This document shows positions 16,435-23,987 of a stretch of 64,000 nucleotides of DNA, piece after piece. Both the position numbers and the translations under genes were made by a program. The stretch is from Synechococcus sp. KORDI-100 (GTDB taxonomy: Bacteria > Cyanobacteriota > Cyanobacteriia > PCC-6307 > Cyanobiaceae), in assembly GCF_000737535.1 (NCBI RefSeq), contig NZ_CP006269.1, forward strand, positions 806,001-870,000. The letters run 5' to 3'. Under the pieces are notes generated by a model. It saw only the letters and a list, made by a program, of their open reading frames with translations. It searched no databases and was not told the DNA's origin. How positions within the stretch are numbered: the stretch's first letter is position 1; each line of letters starts with the position of its first letter.

Positions 16435-16545
16435 TCAGATGATCTCTTTGCGCCCAGCTTTGATCTTTTCCTTGGCTGAAACGAGTCCATAGACAAGCAA
16501 ACCGAGAAGGGCAACGTTCATGCCAACGAAGAACATCGTGTCCAT
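16435..16545 (-). CDS. Hypothetical 36-residue membrane peptide
   Basis: MDTMFFVGMNVALLGLLVYG forms one transmembrane helix, followed by a basic tail (LVSAKEKIKAGRKEII). The layout is that of low-molecular-weight membrane subunits in cyanobacteria. No family named. Convergent with the ABM pair. Confidence 0.58.
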   Translation of the reverse strand: MDTMFFVGMNVALLGLLVYGLVSAKEKIKAGRKEII

Positions 16546-16636
16546 GATTTTGTGGCGACTTGCCCCTTGATAGGGCGACGATGCAACCAGGACTATCCGT
16601 CAGAAGACTCATCTGGCTTTCGTCGATACAGGCTTG

Positions 16637-16760
16637 ATGGTCGATGTCCGTTCAGATCTGAAGGGCATCACCTTGTTTGGGGATGCTCCCCGGCAATGAC
16701 GATGTCATCAGGTTTCAAGACCAGCATGACGAGATGCTGTTCAACATGATCTGGAATTGA
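16637..16760 (+). pseudogene. Fragment with one frameshift
   Basis: One frame reads MVDVRSDLKGITLFGDAPR and stops; one base further, the next frame reads NDDVIRFQDQHDEMLFNMIW and stops. Removing one C near 16696 joins them into a coherent 40-residue product. No family recognised. Confidence 0.3.
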
Positions 16761-16999
16761 ACGATCGGATCCAGCAATCCGACGTTGCAGTGCAGAAGAT
16801 TCCACCCTCTTTTTCATGGCGCCAAAAGGCAGTGCTGAACTGCGATCTGGTCATCAAGATCCATGCTGGCCCTGTTCTTCGCTGCCAACGACAAAGGGCT
16901 TTAAAAGAGATCTCTGGGATTCATCAAATGGCCAAATGATGGACAGAGCCCGACAGCTGGCATAACCCTTGTCTCCTGCCTGAGCGATCGCGGGAAACG

Positions 17000-17188
17000 T
17001 TGTTCTGCTTCAGGAAATCAGTAGACGACTTGTGCAGTGGCCAAGGCGATCCCTGTTGCGACGAACTGCTGCATGCTCAGGTCGTTATCTCAGATACTCT
17101 TGAACTGAAGTGAATCCCCGAGACTGAAGCCGCCGTTGATCCTGTGGAACTGCGTTTGCAGGACGTGATGCTGCTCTTGCGTCAGTAA
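17000..17188 (+). pseudogene. Small gene interrupted by an in-frame TGA
   Basis: The frame reads CSGQGDPCCDELLHAQVVIS then DTLELK, a TGA at 17111-17113, then IPETEAAVDPVELRLQDVML and LLRQ to TAA at 17186. The text on both sides is protein-like and in one frame. No ATG is seen, only TTG starts at 17000 or 17030. It ends 14 bp before the next gene, and the next gene's AAGGAG partly overlaps the stop. Confidence 0.36.
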
Positions 17189-17201
17189 GGAGTCGATTTT
17201 G

Positions 17202-17333
17202 ATGACTGTTCTGAGTTTTCTGAAGACCTTTCAACAGGTGTTGAAGCTGCAGCGTTGCCCTGTCCTTGATCCTGAAGAGCTGCTTCAACAACAGCAGCGC
17301 GAGAAGCTGTTGCGGTTGTACGGCAAGAAATGA
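17202..17333 (+). CDS. Hypothetical 43-residue protein
   Basis: AAGGAG lies 8-9 bases before the ATG. The product is helical and basic: MTVLSFLKTFQQVLKLQRCP, then EELLQQQQREKLLRLYGKK. Its TGA overlaps the ATG of the DUF3750 gene (ATGA), so the two are translationally coupled and the small protein probably acts with DUF3750. Confidence 0.62.
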   Translation: MTVLSFLKTFQQVLKLQRCPVLDPEELLQQQQREKLLRLYGKK

Positions 17334-17764
17334 TCAAGGTCGAGCTTCGTGCAGCAAAGATTCCCAGTCTTCCCGGAATCATTGCTGACCACTACTGGCT
17401 GCTGGTGTTTCATACAGCTGAAGGCAGCCATCCTCATCGATGTGATCGATGGGAAGTGTGGCAACACGCTCACCAGAACGAATCCTGCTGGGGGCATCTT
17501 CACAAGAACCTCTTGACTCCCTATCAAGGCGTTGGAAATGGGCCATCTCGAGTCATTCAACAATGGATCGGTGAAGACGCTTGCTCGATCGTCGAAAAAG
17601 TTGAATCATCTCCGCAGATCTATCCATTTATTCATAAATATAGATACTGGCCGGGGCCGAACAGTAATACGTTTGCCCAGTGGATCGTCAGAGGCAAGAT
17701 TGAACTCGGTATCAGGGCGATAGGCAGGAACTATCCAGTTCCTGTGACAATCACGGCGTCTTGA
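17330..17764 (+). CDS. DUF3750 family protein
   Basis: 144 residues. The family pattern is clear: HYWLLVFHTAEG, RWEVWQHAHQNESCWGHLHK, then YPFIHKYRYWPGPNSNTFAQ followed by WIVRGKIELG. DUF3750 members occur in cyanobacteria and proteobacteria with no assigned activity. The start overlaps the upstream 43-codon gene by four bases. Translation of the pair is likely coupled. Confidence 0.85.
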   Translation: MIKVELRAAKIPSLPGIIADHYWLLVFHTAEGSHPHRCDRWEVWQHAHQNESCWGHLHKNLLTPYQGVGNGPSRVIQQWIGEDACSIVEKVESSPQIYPFIHKYRYWPGPNSNTFAQWIVRGKIELGIRAIGRNYPVPVTITAS

Positions 17765-17844
17765 ATGAATAAGGCAAAGCTCCATTATTTTGCGAATTTC
17801 TTTTTAAAATTCCAGTGTTCAATGTTGTCTGGCAGATCATTTCA

Positions 17845-17930
17845 GAACATGCTTCAGATGTGATTGATTGGAGTGTTGCCCGTTATCACCAGGTTATAAA
17901 AAATCCGCCATCGCCGACGGGGTTGCTTGT
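17845..17930 (-). repeat. Dispersed terminator-tail element, copy F (minus orientation)
   Basis: Read on the minus strand it gives CCCCGTCGGCGATGGCGG, a T6 run, then a tail with CAACACTCC, CACATCTGA and CATGTTC. These are the same blocks, in the same order, as the copies at 21090 and 25586. Confidence 0.65.
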
Positions 17931-18098
17931 GTGATACCTCGTCGAGAGATTGAGATTGTGAATGAACTCCTCCCTGCTTGAAGCGATCAATGCTCTTCAG
18001 CCCAGTCGAGATGTCGATCTAGATGTGCAAATGCTGCCCCGATGTGTTGACGCTGGTGGTGGTTCTATAGCTATGAAACAAGGAGATGGATCGTTGAG

Positions 18099-18368
18099 AT
18101 GGCTCTTCAGAAGCAGGATCGAATCAAACAGCTGGCGGCCAGCCTCAAGGGATCTCTGGATGGGGGTGTTGACGCCATCGCTGACAAGATCAGAACCGCT
18201 CAGGTGTTTGCCGAGGAGCAGTCAGATGCATTGGATCAGAAGAATCAGGCCTTGAAAGGCAGGCTCGCCGAATTTCTGAAGTCAGCCAAAAACACTGGAG
18301 ATGATCTCCATGACGGCATCAACGAGCGTCTGTCCAGTTGGATTGCTGAGATCGATCAATCGCATTGA
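18099..18368 (+). CDS. Hypothetical 89-residue helical protein
   Basis: MALQKQDRIKQLAASLKGSL, then AIADKIRTAQVFAEEQSDAL and NERLSSWIAEIDQSH. It is almost fully helical and charged, with no hydrophobic segment. AAGGAG lies about 14 bases before the ATG, further than usual. Another short frame (17962) overlaps upstream. No family recognised, although the pattern recalls small stress-related helical proteins. Confidence 0.6.
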   Translation: MALQKQDRIKQLAASLKGSLDGGVDAIADKIRTAQVFAEEQSDALDQKNQALKGRLAEFLKSAKNTGDDLHDGINERLSSWIAEIDQSH

Positions 18369-18400
18369 ACCCCCCACGACCTCAGTCGTGCTGGTCTACG

Positions 18401-18706
18401 TCATCTCACAGGTGGTGAACAGCGTTCCCAACCTGTTTTCAGCATCGTCTCCCATGCCTCGATGGCGTTGTGCCGAAGCATCCATCGCCTCGACTGGGGG
18501 ATTGGATAGTCGGGTGGTCGCCAATGAAACGTTCGCAGGATCACCCACTGGGCCGTCGTCGTCGATGTATCGGGTTTGAACTGAACAACCTTGTGCTGAT
18601 CGGCGTTCACCAGCCAACCCTCACCCCCTGCCCTCACAGGTTGATCGTTGTGATCGGGGCGGAACCGGGGCATTGTTGAAGTCTGGCCAGCCATCTCGGA
18701 TGGCAT
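18401..18706 (-). CDS. DUF1651 family protein
   Basis: 101 residues (97 if the ATG at 18694 is used). The core EGWLVNADQHKVVQFKPD, then VILRTFHWRPPDYPIPQSRR, a WMLRHNAIEAWETML helix and GWERCSPPVR match DUF1651, a small family largely confined to marine Synechococcus and Prochlorococcus. Function unknown. Convergent with the helical 89-residue gene. Confidence 0.8.
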   Translation of the reverse strand: MPSEMAGQTSTMPRFRPDHNDQPVRAGGEGWLVNADQHKVVQFKPDTSTTTAQWVILRTFHWRPPDYPIPQSRRWMLRHNAIEAWETMLKTGWERCSPPVR

Positions 18707-18854
18707 TGGTAGGGGTTACCCGCACCTGAATGAATTGAGCCCTTGCTTGGGGGAGTGAGCAGCGAGCAAGACCACCCGCATGGGTGATGGAAGCTGAGGC
18801 GATAAGGACGATGTTGTGGGAGAGGCAAAAGAGCCGAAATCCCTTAAATCACCT

Positions 18855-18864
18855 CAGGAGGTGA
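18855..18864 (+). promoter_or_regulatory. Near-perfect Shine-Dalgarno deciding a TTG start
   Basis: AGGAGGTGAG lies six bases before TTG 18871. It is one of the best ribosome sites in the window and makes the TTG, rather than a later codon, the start of the pilin-like gene. Confidence 0.8.
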
Positions 18865-18870
18865 GCGACG

Positions 18871-19458
18871 TTGAAATTACTGAAATCCCACTTCCAAACA
18901 CGTCAAAACCAAAAAGGGTCGAAGGGATTCACACTGATCGAAACGCTGATCGCTGGTGTTCTGCTGACCCTTGTGATGACTGCCGTTGGACGCATGAGCG
19001 TGTCGGCCATCGCGGGTAGCAGCAACCTGGCAGAACGTCGGAAAGTTGAGGAATCAATCGAAAACCATATCCAACTCGTCCAGCAAGCTGACTCCCTACT
19101 CACCTACGACCGCATCCCTCTTGCACACCGGGATGGCGACAACGGTCTCACCCGTGCTTGCAGAAAGCCAGCTGAATACCTGGCCACAGCTCTGGCTCAG
19201 CAAGGTGCCATGAACAATGGCAACTGGAGGTCTAACCCAGGAGCGAACAGCACCCAGTTATTTACAGCGTTTGATAACCCAGGAACGCGCGAAACTGATA
19301 TCCAAACCAGCTACGAATTTGATGAAGACAGCGCCATCGTGACCGTCAAATACACCTTTGAAGCCCCTGAATCTAATATCGGAACAGAAAGCCGTTCCTT
19401 GGAGCTCAGCCCCAACTTCCAGAGTTATTGCACACCCTATGAAGCTCTGAACTCATGA
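18871..19458 (+). CDS. Type IV pilin-like protein
   Basis: 195 residues from a TTG start backed by an almost ideal Shine-Dalgarno sequence. A basic leader ends KGSKG, followed by FTLIETLIAGVLLTLVMTAV. This is the prepilin peptidase site with Phe+1, Glu+5 and a hydrophobic N-terminal helix. The globular part carries two Cys residues (ACRK and SYCTPY), which could form a C-terminal disulfide loop. No assembly genes lie nearby, so it may be a minor pilin or pseudopilin served by machinery elsewhere. Likely functions are DNA uptake or surface attachment, by family only. Confidence 0.85.
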   Translation: MKLLKSHFQTRQNQKGSKGFTLIETLIAGVLLTLVMTAVGRMSVSAIAGSSNLAERRKVEESIENHIQLVQQADSLLTYDRIPLAHRDGDNGLTRACRKPAEYLATALAQQGAMNNGNWRSNPGANSTQLFTAFDNPGTRETDIQTSYEFDEDSAIVTVKYTFEAPESNIGTESRSLELSPNFQSYCTPYEALNS

Positions 19459-20029
19459 GATGTAATGTCATGACAAGGTCAAAATGAGCGAAGGCTTCAG
19501 CCTCCTGTGCGGTTGAAGGACGTTAGCAACCATTCAATTATTGGTCCATCGTCGTTCAATGGCGATACTGATCGATGTGTTACTAAATGGGATGAAGGGG
19601 CGGGCACATGTGCCGTGCTATCCGATAGCGAGCGCGTTTCATGCCATCAACAGGCAAGCTTGGTTCTTTGTGGAAATAAGCAGTACATGAGAATGCTAGT
19701 TGCAATGGCAGAAATTATATTTTTAGCGCTCAGGACGGTATGACAGTGAGTCCTGTTGTTGATTCATGTGTCGGGAAGCCTGATGCTGCATGATTGAGCG
19801 TCTTAAAGTTATGCAAAGCACGCGCAGAAAAGGCGGGGAAGTTTTCTTGTGCCGATCGATCTCCCACAAAAATACAAATATCATGCCGTCAGTAATGGCG
19901 ATATTCTTATGCGCTGAAAGGCCCTAATCAAAGTCATCTTATTGTGTGATCTGAATCACAGGGTAATACCCGTCGGTAAGTCAGTGTTGAAATGTAGATA
20001 TTTCAAGTTCATCAATCTCTATCAAAGCC
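19459..20029. other. 571-bp region after the pilin gene
   Basis: A frame from GTG 19507 (79 codons) has several Cys residues but no clear family and may be a pilin-related remnant. A copy of the dispersed hairpin element starts at 19884. The rest shows nothing nameable. Confidence 0.4.
19884..19920 (+). repeat. Dispersed terminator-tail element, partial copy A
   Basis: GCCGTCAGTAATGGCGATAT then TCTTATGCGCTGA resembles copy B at 20521. The hairpin is degenerate and the tail is missing. Confidence 0.5.
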
Positions 20030-20488
20030 ATGACGAAACACTCTCAGCAGATGCTTCCAGAAATGAATTTCGATCTCGATCTTAGCAAAAAAGGGCGAGG
20101 CACATATGACGATGGAGAATTTATATTTAAGCGTGGAGATGAGCCCTACAAAGGTAGTGCCGGGAAGCTTCGCCTAAAAAGTAGAAAGGGTGGGGATGCG
20201 GTTGTTGCCAAGCTTTATTCAGATCTTGACGGAAATGGTCGCTTCTCGAAAGACGAATTGATTTTCAGAGGATCGGCTTGGGGGGATGGTCTTCGTGATC
20301 GACTGGAAGGATCGTCAGGCAAGATCCGCTGGGATTACGATGATTGCACCCCATGTTTGCGAATGCCTTTCAATTCGCTGTCCATGAATCCCAGTGGATC
20401 CGAGAAAGTTGACTTCTTCAGTGTTGGAATGCCTGGAAGCACGCCTGATCCTGGCATCGTATTTGCTGATTCGCTTGATGTAGTGTGA
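20030..20488 (+). CDS. Hypothetical protein with an EF-hand-like loop
   Basis: 152 residues. DLDGNGRFSKDE at about residues 65-76 matches the 12-residue EF-hand calcium loop, with Asp, Asp, Asn and a final Glu in the expected places. It is preceded by an LRLKSRKGGDAVVAKLY beta-like stretch resembling bacterial extracellular calcium-binding proteins. No signal peptide is seen. Copies of the dispersed hairpin flank it (19884 and 20521). Function unknown. Confidence 0.68.
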   Translation: MTKHSQQMLPEMNFDLDLSKKGRGTYDDGEFIFKRGDEPYKGSAGKLRLKSRKGGDAVVAKLYSDLDGNGRFSKDELIFRGSAWGDGLRDRLEGSSGKIRWDYDDCTPCLRMPFNSLSMNPSGSEKVDFFSVGMPGSTPDPGIVFADSLDVV

Positions 20489-20518
20489 AGCCTATAGATC
20501 ACTACTACGTTGCATATT

Positions 20519-20556
20519 CACCCCGTCAGCAATGGCGGTGTTTTTGATGCGCTGAT
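20519..20556 (+). repeat. Dispersed terminator-tail element, partial copy B
   Basis: CCCCGTCAGCAATGGCGG, a TG and a T5 run lie 33 bp after the EF-hand gene, where a terminator would sit. GATGCGCTGA follows, as in copy A. Confidence 0.62.
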
Positions 20557-20639
20557 CGAATAACAATACCTAAAGCGTCACTGTCCTCCAATTCGATCAT
20601 TGAAACTTAGCTAGAAATTCTCATCATGTATTAATCGTC

Positions 20640-21014
20640 ATGGCAAAGGAGCGCGATCACGACCACAGTCATAACAATGACACCAAAGAACAGATTGCTG
20701 CTTATCAGGAATCACAGACGGACTCAAAGCAAGCTGACCAGTTGATTGACTTCATACTGGAGCCCAGCACAGCTATCGCCGCAATTTCCTCAGCAGTACT
20801 TTTTGGAGCACTTTTGCTTTCTGCTGCTTCTGCTAATTCTCAAGAGGTTAAGCCAATCGAAAGGACACAATCTGGATGCCCAGGCGGCTATCACATCGTG
20901 ATGAGTGAGTGCAGGCCAATGAATGGAGCTAGGCCTGCAAGACAACAGAAAGACGGTCGATGTCCACCTGGATGGGGTACATCAATGGGGTATTGCTTGA
21001 AATTATCGTCTTGA
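20640..21014 (+). CDS. Hypothetical membrane-anchored protein with paired Cys motifs
   Basis: 124 residues. A His/Asp-rich cytoplasmic start (MAKERDHDHSHNNDTKEQ) precedes one transmembrane helix at about 42-62. The outer part repeats a motif, CPGGYHIVMSEC (80-91) and CPPGWGTSMGYC (108-119), each probably a small disulfide loop. The His-rich head may bind metal, which is inference. A copy of the dispersed hairpin lies 80 bp downstream. Confidence 0.66.
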   Translation: MAKERDHDHSHNNDTKEQIAAYQESQTDSKQADQLIDFILEPSTAIAAISSAVLFGALLLSAASANSQEVKPIERTQSGCPGGYHIVMSECRPMNGARPARQQKDGRCPPGWGTSMGYCLKLSS

Positions 21015-21089
21015 GGCGGAAGGCCAACAAGGTGGTGAACAGGAACAAGATAGAAAAGGTGTATGTTGATTAAATCAGCAGCTTGATCA

Positions 21090-21170
21090 GTCCCGCCATC
21101 AATGGCGGGGTTTTTATTTCCTGAGCAAAGCGGGGAACACTTCAGGCAGTCACGTCTGACCAAAGACCCT
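21090..21170 (+). repeat. Dispersed terminator-tail element, full copy C
   Basis: CCCGCCAT and ATGGCGGG form a perfect 8-bp stem, then a T5 run. The tail holds CTGAGCAAAGCGGGGAACAC, TTCAGGCAGTCACGTCTGAC and CAAAGACC. This is the best-preserved copy and probably also terminates the gene at 20640. Confidence 0.78.
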
Positions 21171-21243
21171 TGGCGAACGCATGGTGTCAGAGATTTACTT
21201 GAAAAACGCCTGATACTGCATTTGTTTGGTGTTTTTACTCATA

Positions 21244-21798
21244 ATGAATGCTAATTTGATAAAAGTATTTTTTGGTTTAATGAAATTTCTTGGTGAATGG
21301 ATCCTGCAAACCTCAGACAAGCGAAAAATAAAAGGTTACATTGATGTCTCCGAAGAGCATGGACATGATGACACCATAAAATATTTTCAAGTCAACAAGA
21401 ATGGTGCCCACAAGATATGGGGACAAAATAACTCGTCTAAGCGAGGACTTTTAGAGTATAAAAATTCTGCAAAAGCCAGCAAATTAGATGGTTGGAATAA
21501 AAAGACAAGCTCCGCGCTCCTTATGGCGGATATGATGCAATTAAATGAGTCGCTTGGAAATGCAATCCTAGATTCTGATTGCAATATTATATTTTATCCA
21601 AAAGAGCAATTTAAATCGCCTCAGAGTGTATATAGCCAGCACTCCTATTGGGAAGAGGATCTCTATTCGGTAACCCAGCTATCCAATGTCTACCCATCGG
21701 ATAGCAATTTTATGGAGCTTTCTAATCTTTTTGACAGCAGCAATGCCGTCCCCACGGGGCAAATCACTTTTTTCTCTAAAGGTCAGTCAAGTTGTTAA
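21244..21798 (+). CDS. Hypothetical AT-rich gene, 184 residues
   Basis: The ATG at 21244 gives MNANLIKVFFGLMKFLGEWI, a hydrophobic N-terminus, followed by a soluble, Ser/Asn/Lys-rich body. The base composition is clearly AT-richer than the core genes, suggesting recent transfer. It lies between two copies of the dispersed element (21090 and 21935). A start at 21226 adds six residues. No family recognised. Confidence 0.62.
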   Translation: MNANLIKVFFGLMKFLGEWILQTSDKRKIKGYIDVSEEHGHDDTIKYFQVNKNGAHKIWGQNNSSKRGLLEYKNSAKASKLDGWNKKTSSALLMADMMQLNESLGNAILDSDCNIIFYPKEQFKSPQSVYSQHSYWEEDLYSVTQLSNVYPSDSNFMELSNLFDSSNAVPTGQITFFSKGQSSC

Positions 21799-21934
21799 TT
21801 TCTTGATGGTTCGCTTGCGGCCCGTCCTGAGATAGATGTTCCCTAATACTCATGTGTTTTCAAATAAATTCTTTGTCGGCTCGTATTACAGTGATTTCTT
21901 AGTTCAGTTTGTGGATTGTCTATTGCCACACTTT

Positions 21935-22000
21935 TCGCTAACGGGGGTATTGGTTGAGCTGAGGGGTAACACTTCAGATAGTCACGTTTGACCCATGACC
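21935..22000 (+). repeat. Dispersed terminator-tail element, diverged copy D
   Basis: The hairpin is degraded (CGCTAACGGGGG), but the tail is clear: GAGGGGTAACACTTCAGATA then GTCACGTTTGACCCATGACC. It leads into the next broken frame, whose ATG falls inside the repeat. Confidence 0.6.
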
Positions 22001-22228
22001 CTCGGAACCCGCATTGCCCTATTCCTGCTGAATGAACTTGTCTCACCGCTGAGGGCTAATGATCCTGACACCTTCTAGCGATGGCTATGTGGCGGGGTCC
22101 AGGACCTCGGTAAGCCAGCCGTGGAAGAGCTACTGCTGGATTGGATTGCCCCGTTTCTGACTGAAGCGGAGAAAGACAGGCTGATTGCTTGGCACTTGGG
22201 GGTGAGCCTTTGTGGTTCATGTAGGTAA
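21995..22228 (+). pseudogene. Small gene interrupted by TAG
   Basis: MTLGTRIALFLLNELVSPLR then ANDPDTF, a TAG at 22076-22078, then RWLCGGVQDLGKPAVEELLL and DWIAPFLTEAEKDRLIAWHL to TAA at 22226. Both parts lie in one frame and look like a helical protein. The ATG lies in repeat copy D. No family recognised. Confidence 0.45.
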
Positions 22229-22370
22229 GTGATCTGAACTTTCGATGAGAGTCTCCTCTCCCGCCCAATTTCTGGAACCCAATCCATTTCCAATAAGTGG
22301 CGCTCCGCCAGTTGCGACAACAACGTCAGCGAAGACGCAGGCGGTGATTGTGATCATCCAGCTTCCGTCG

Positions 22371-22410
22371 CCCACCCCATTGTTTTCTGCCAGGCAGGAG
22401 CCCAGAGCTA
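22371..22410 (+). repeat. 40-bp imperfect direct repeat, copy 1
   Basis: It begins CCCACCCCATTGTTTTCTGC and matches 22650-22689 at about 32 of 40 positions by eye. Translated in one frame, both copies give an SAR-x-x-P-(R/K)-A peptide. Confidence 0.55.
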
Positions 22411-22649
22411 AAATTGATGAGGCGTCCTGATAGTTTTTGGCCAGTATCAACGGAAACTTCAGAACTGGAACTGGCTGTCGGATCAGCAAGGGCATGACTG
22501 GGATGCGAAACCAAAGCCCTTGAAGGGCGTTTCTGCCAAGCCTGGCAATGAGCTGACGATTTCATTAGAGGAGCTGAAAGAGAAAAGCAATTCTGATTTC
22601 GATGTTCCAAATCAAGGGACCGCACCAAGTTTCTAACTCGCCTCAGGAG

Positions 22650-22689
22650 CCCACCCCATCTCTTTCTGCCAGGTCGGCGCCCAAAGCTT
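22650..22689 (+). repeat. 40-bp imperfect direct repeat, copy 2
   Basis: It begins CCCACCCCATCTCTTTCTGC and is the partner of 22371-22410, 279 bp upstream. The shared peptide suggests duplication of a gene's 3' end rather than an insertion-sequence end. Confidence 0.55.
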
Positions 22690-22992
22690 GCACTTCTAAG
22701 TGAGGTGATCGCCTTGCGCCAGTTGCTTCTGGCGGATGGTGCAGCCGAGAAGGGTGTCGCAGTGCTGATCCACTCCGTAGCTGAAGTGTTGGCACGTCAT
22801 GCAACCAACACGCAGGGCAGAGGCAGGCACCAGACCAGCCCCCTATGTGACGATTGCAGATGTGGATGCAGCAGCTAAGGGCGCACTCGCAAATTTTTTT
22901 TTGGGTTTGAAATTAGACAGGAAGGCGATCTGACCACATGCTGCATAGGCAATCAATTGGACAGCTATTGTTGATCAAAATTTTTCTAAGCA

Positions 22993-23475
22993 GTGGCAAT
23001 TTCCTCGCAAATGCAAGCCAGGCTTGATCGGATTGATGCATTGATAAGCAGCGGCTACACACTTGAACGAAAGTGGGGCTATTACCCGGATTTGAAGAAA
23101 TCCTCCGGAGAGTCGGTAAACATCTTTGGTGGACTTTTCTCTTTGTCAGGTCCAGCGGGATTTTCATGGATTGCGTTCTTCTTTCCCTGGGCGGTCTGCG
23201 CTCAAATCAAAGAGTGGTCGTTTTTTTATTTTGTTGCAGTATTCAGTTTTTTTTCGACAGCTTTAAGCATTTGGTTGGGCACTAATACGAATGTTGCATC
23301 GTTTTTAACTTGCTTCTTTTACGCCAGTATGTATCCATACCTTCGCTATTTAGCGGCAATGGGAAATGTGAAAGAGTATTCAAAAGCTGCTTCTATAGTG
23401 ATTGGAATGCTGTTGTGGATACTCGCTATTGTTCCATCATTGATCCTTGCCTTCATATCTGCCGCTTACTTCTAA
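22993..23475 (+). CDS. DUF2628-like membrane protein
   Basis: 160 residues from a GTG start; an ATG at 23011 would remove six. A short polar head precedes four hydrophobic helices. The segment FSWIAFFFPWAVCAQIKEWS matches the start of DUF2628-type proteins, which open with an F-W-x-A-F-F-F motif before the first helix. AT-rich, and probably acquired. No transporter motif. Role unknown. Confidence 0.6.
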   Translation: MAISSQMQARLDRIDALISSGYTLERKWGYYPDLKKSSGESVNIFGGLFSLSGPAGFSWIAFFFPWAVCAQIKEWSFFYFVAVFSFFSTALSIWLGTNTNVASFLTCFFYASMYPYLRYLAAMGNVKEYSKAASIVIGMLLWILAIVPSLILAFISAAYF

Positions 23476-23579
23476 GATCATGAGCGATGTCGATGTTTTG
23501 TTGTCAACTGCTCTGTGCCACATGGAATACCACCTGATGGCTGATCTTGCTATGAACTCGTAGGCGTCCATGATCCACA

Positions 23580-23834
23580 ATGTCAGAAGAGCAACTCAAA
23601 GCCTTTCTAGAGAAGGTTAAAGCTGACACCAGCCTTCAGGAAAACCTCAATTGAGCTGCAGATATAGATGCTGTTCTGGAGATTGCGAAAGAAGCTGGAA
23701 TTGCAATAACCGCAGAAGATATTCAATTAAGGCAATCGGCAACGGTACAATTGTCAGACGAGGAGCTGGAAAGTGCAGCTGGCGGAGTTTGGGGAGATAC
23801 GGGTAGCTGCTTCTTGTGCACTTCTTTCTGTTAA
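23580..23834 (+). pseudogene. Nif11-leader lanthipeptide (prochlorosin-like) precursor with internal TGA
   Basis: The frame reads MSEEQLKAFLEKVKADTSLQ then ENLN, a TGA at 23652-23654, then AADIDAVLEIAKEAGIAITA and onward to LSDEELESAAGG. This is the Nif11/N11P leader of ProcA-type peptides with its double-glycine cleavage site. The core is VWGDTGSCFLCTSFC, 15 residues with three Cys, two Thr and two Ser, fit for (methyl)lanthionine rings. Prochlorosins are cyclised by one LanM-type enzyme, ProcM, absent from this window. The nonsense codon replaces a residue of the leader helix, so the gene is probably dead. No internal start would preserve the leader. A terminator follows at 23893. Confidence 0.82.
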
Positions 23835-23892
23835 TAACCCTTCTGGTCTTGTTACAATGATATTACAACGCCTAATTGTAGCCTACGCCCTC

Positions 23893-23921
23893 AAAGCCCT
23901 TGCATTGAAAGGGGCTTTTTA
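23893..23921 (+). terminator. Rho-independent terminator after the prochlorosin-like locus
   Basis: AAAGCCC and GGGGCTTT pair around a TTGCATTGAA loop, followed by a T-run, 58 bp after the stop codon. Confidence 0.8.
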
Positions 23922-23987
23922 TTGCTTCAATAAATCCCATTAAACGGTAAATCTTCGTCGCTTGTTGTAGAGCTTTTTGATTGATAG

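Larger units (their letters stand above)
22245..22878 (+). pseudogene. Degenerate coding remnants with an internal 40-bp repeat
   Basis: Three consecutive frames show protein-like text without usable starts. First comes a 61-codon frame (22245-22430). The frame to 22636 reads QNWNWLSDQQGHDWDAKPKP. The frame to 22878 reads LLSEVIALRQLLLADGAAEK and GVAVLIHSVAEVLARHATNT. A 40-bp segment is duplicated (22371 and 22650). The stretch looks like decayed genes rather than functional ones. Confidence 0.36.

Noticed and set aside
16757-16939. 60-codon frame and overlapping 49-codon frame at 16816
   Set aside because: All three registers look partly protein-like here, so no single call is supportable.
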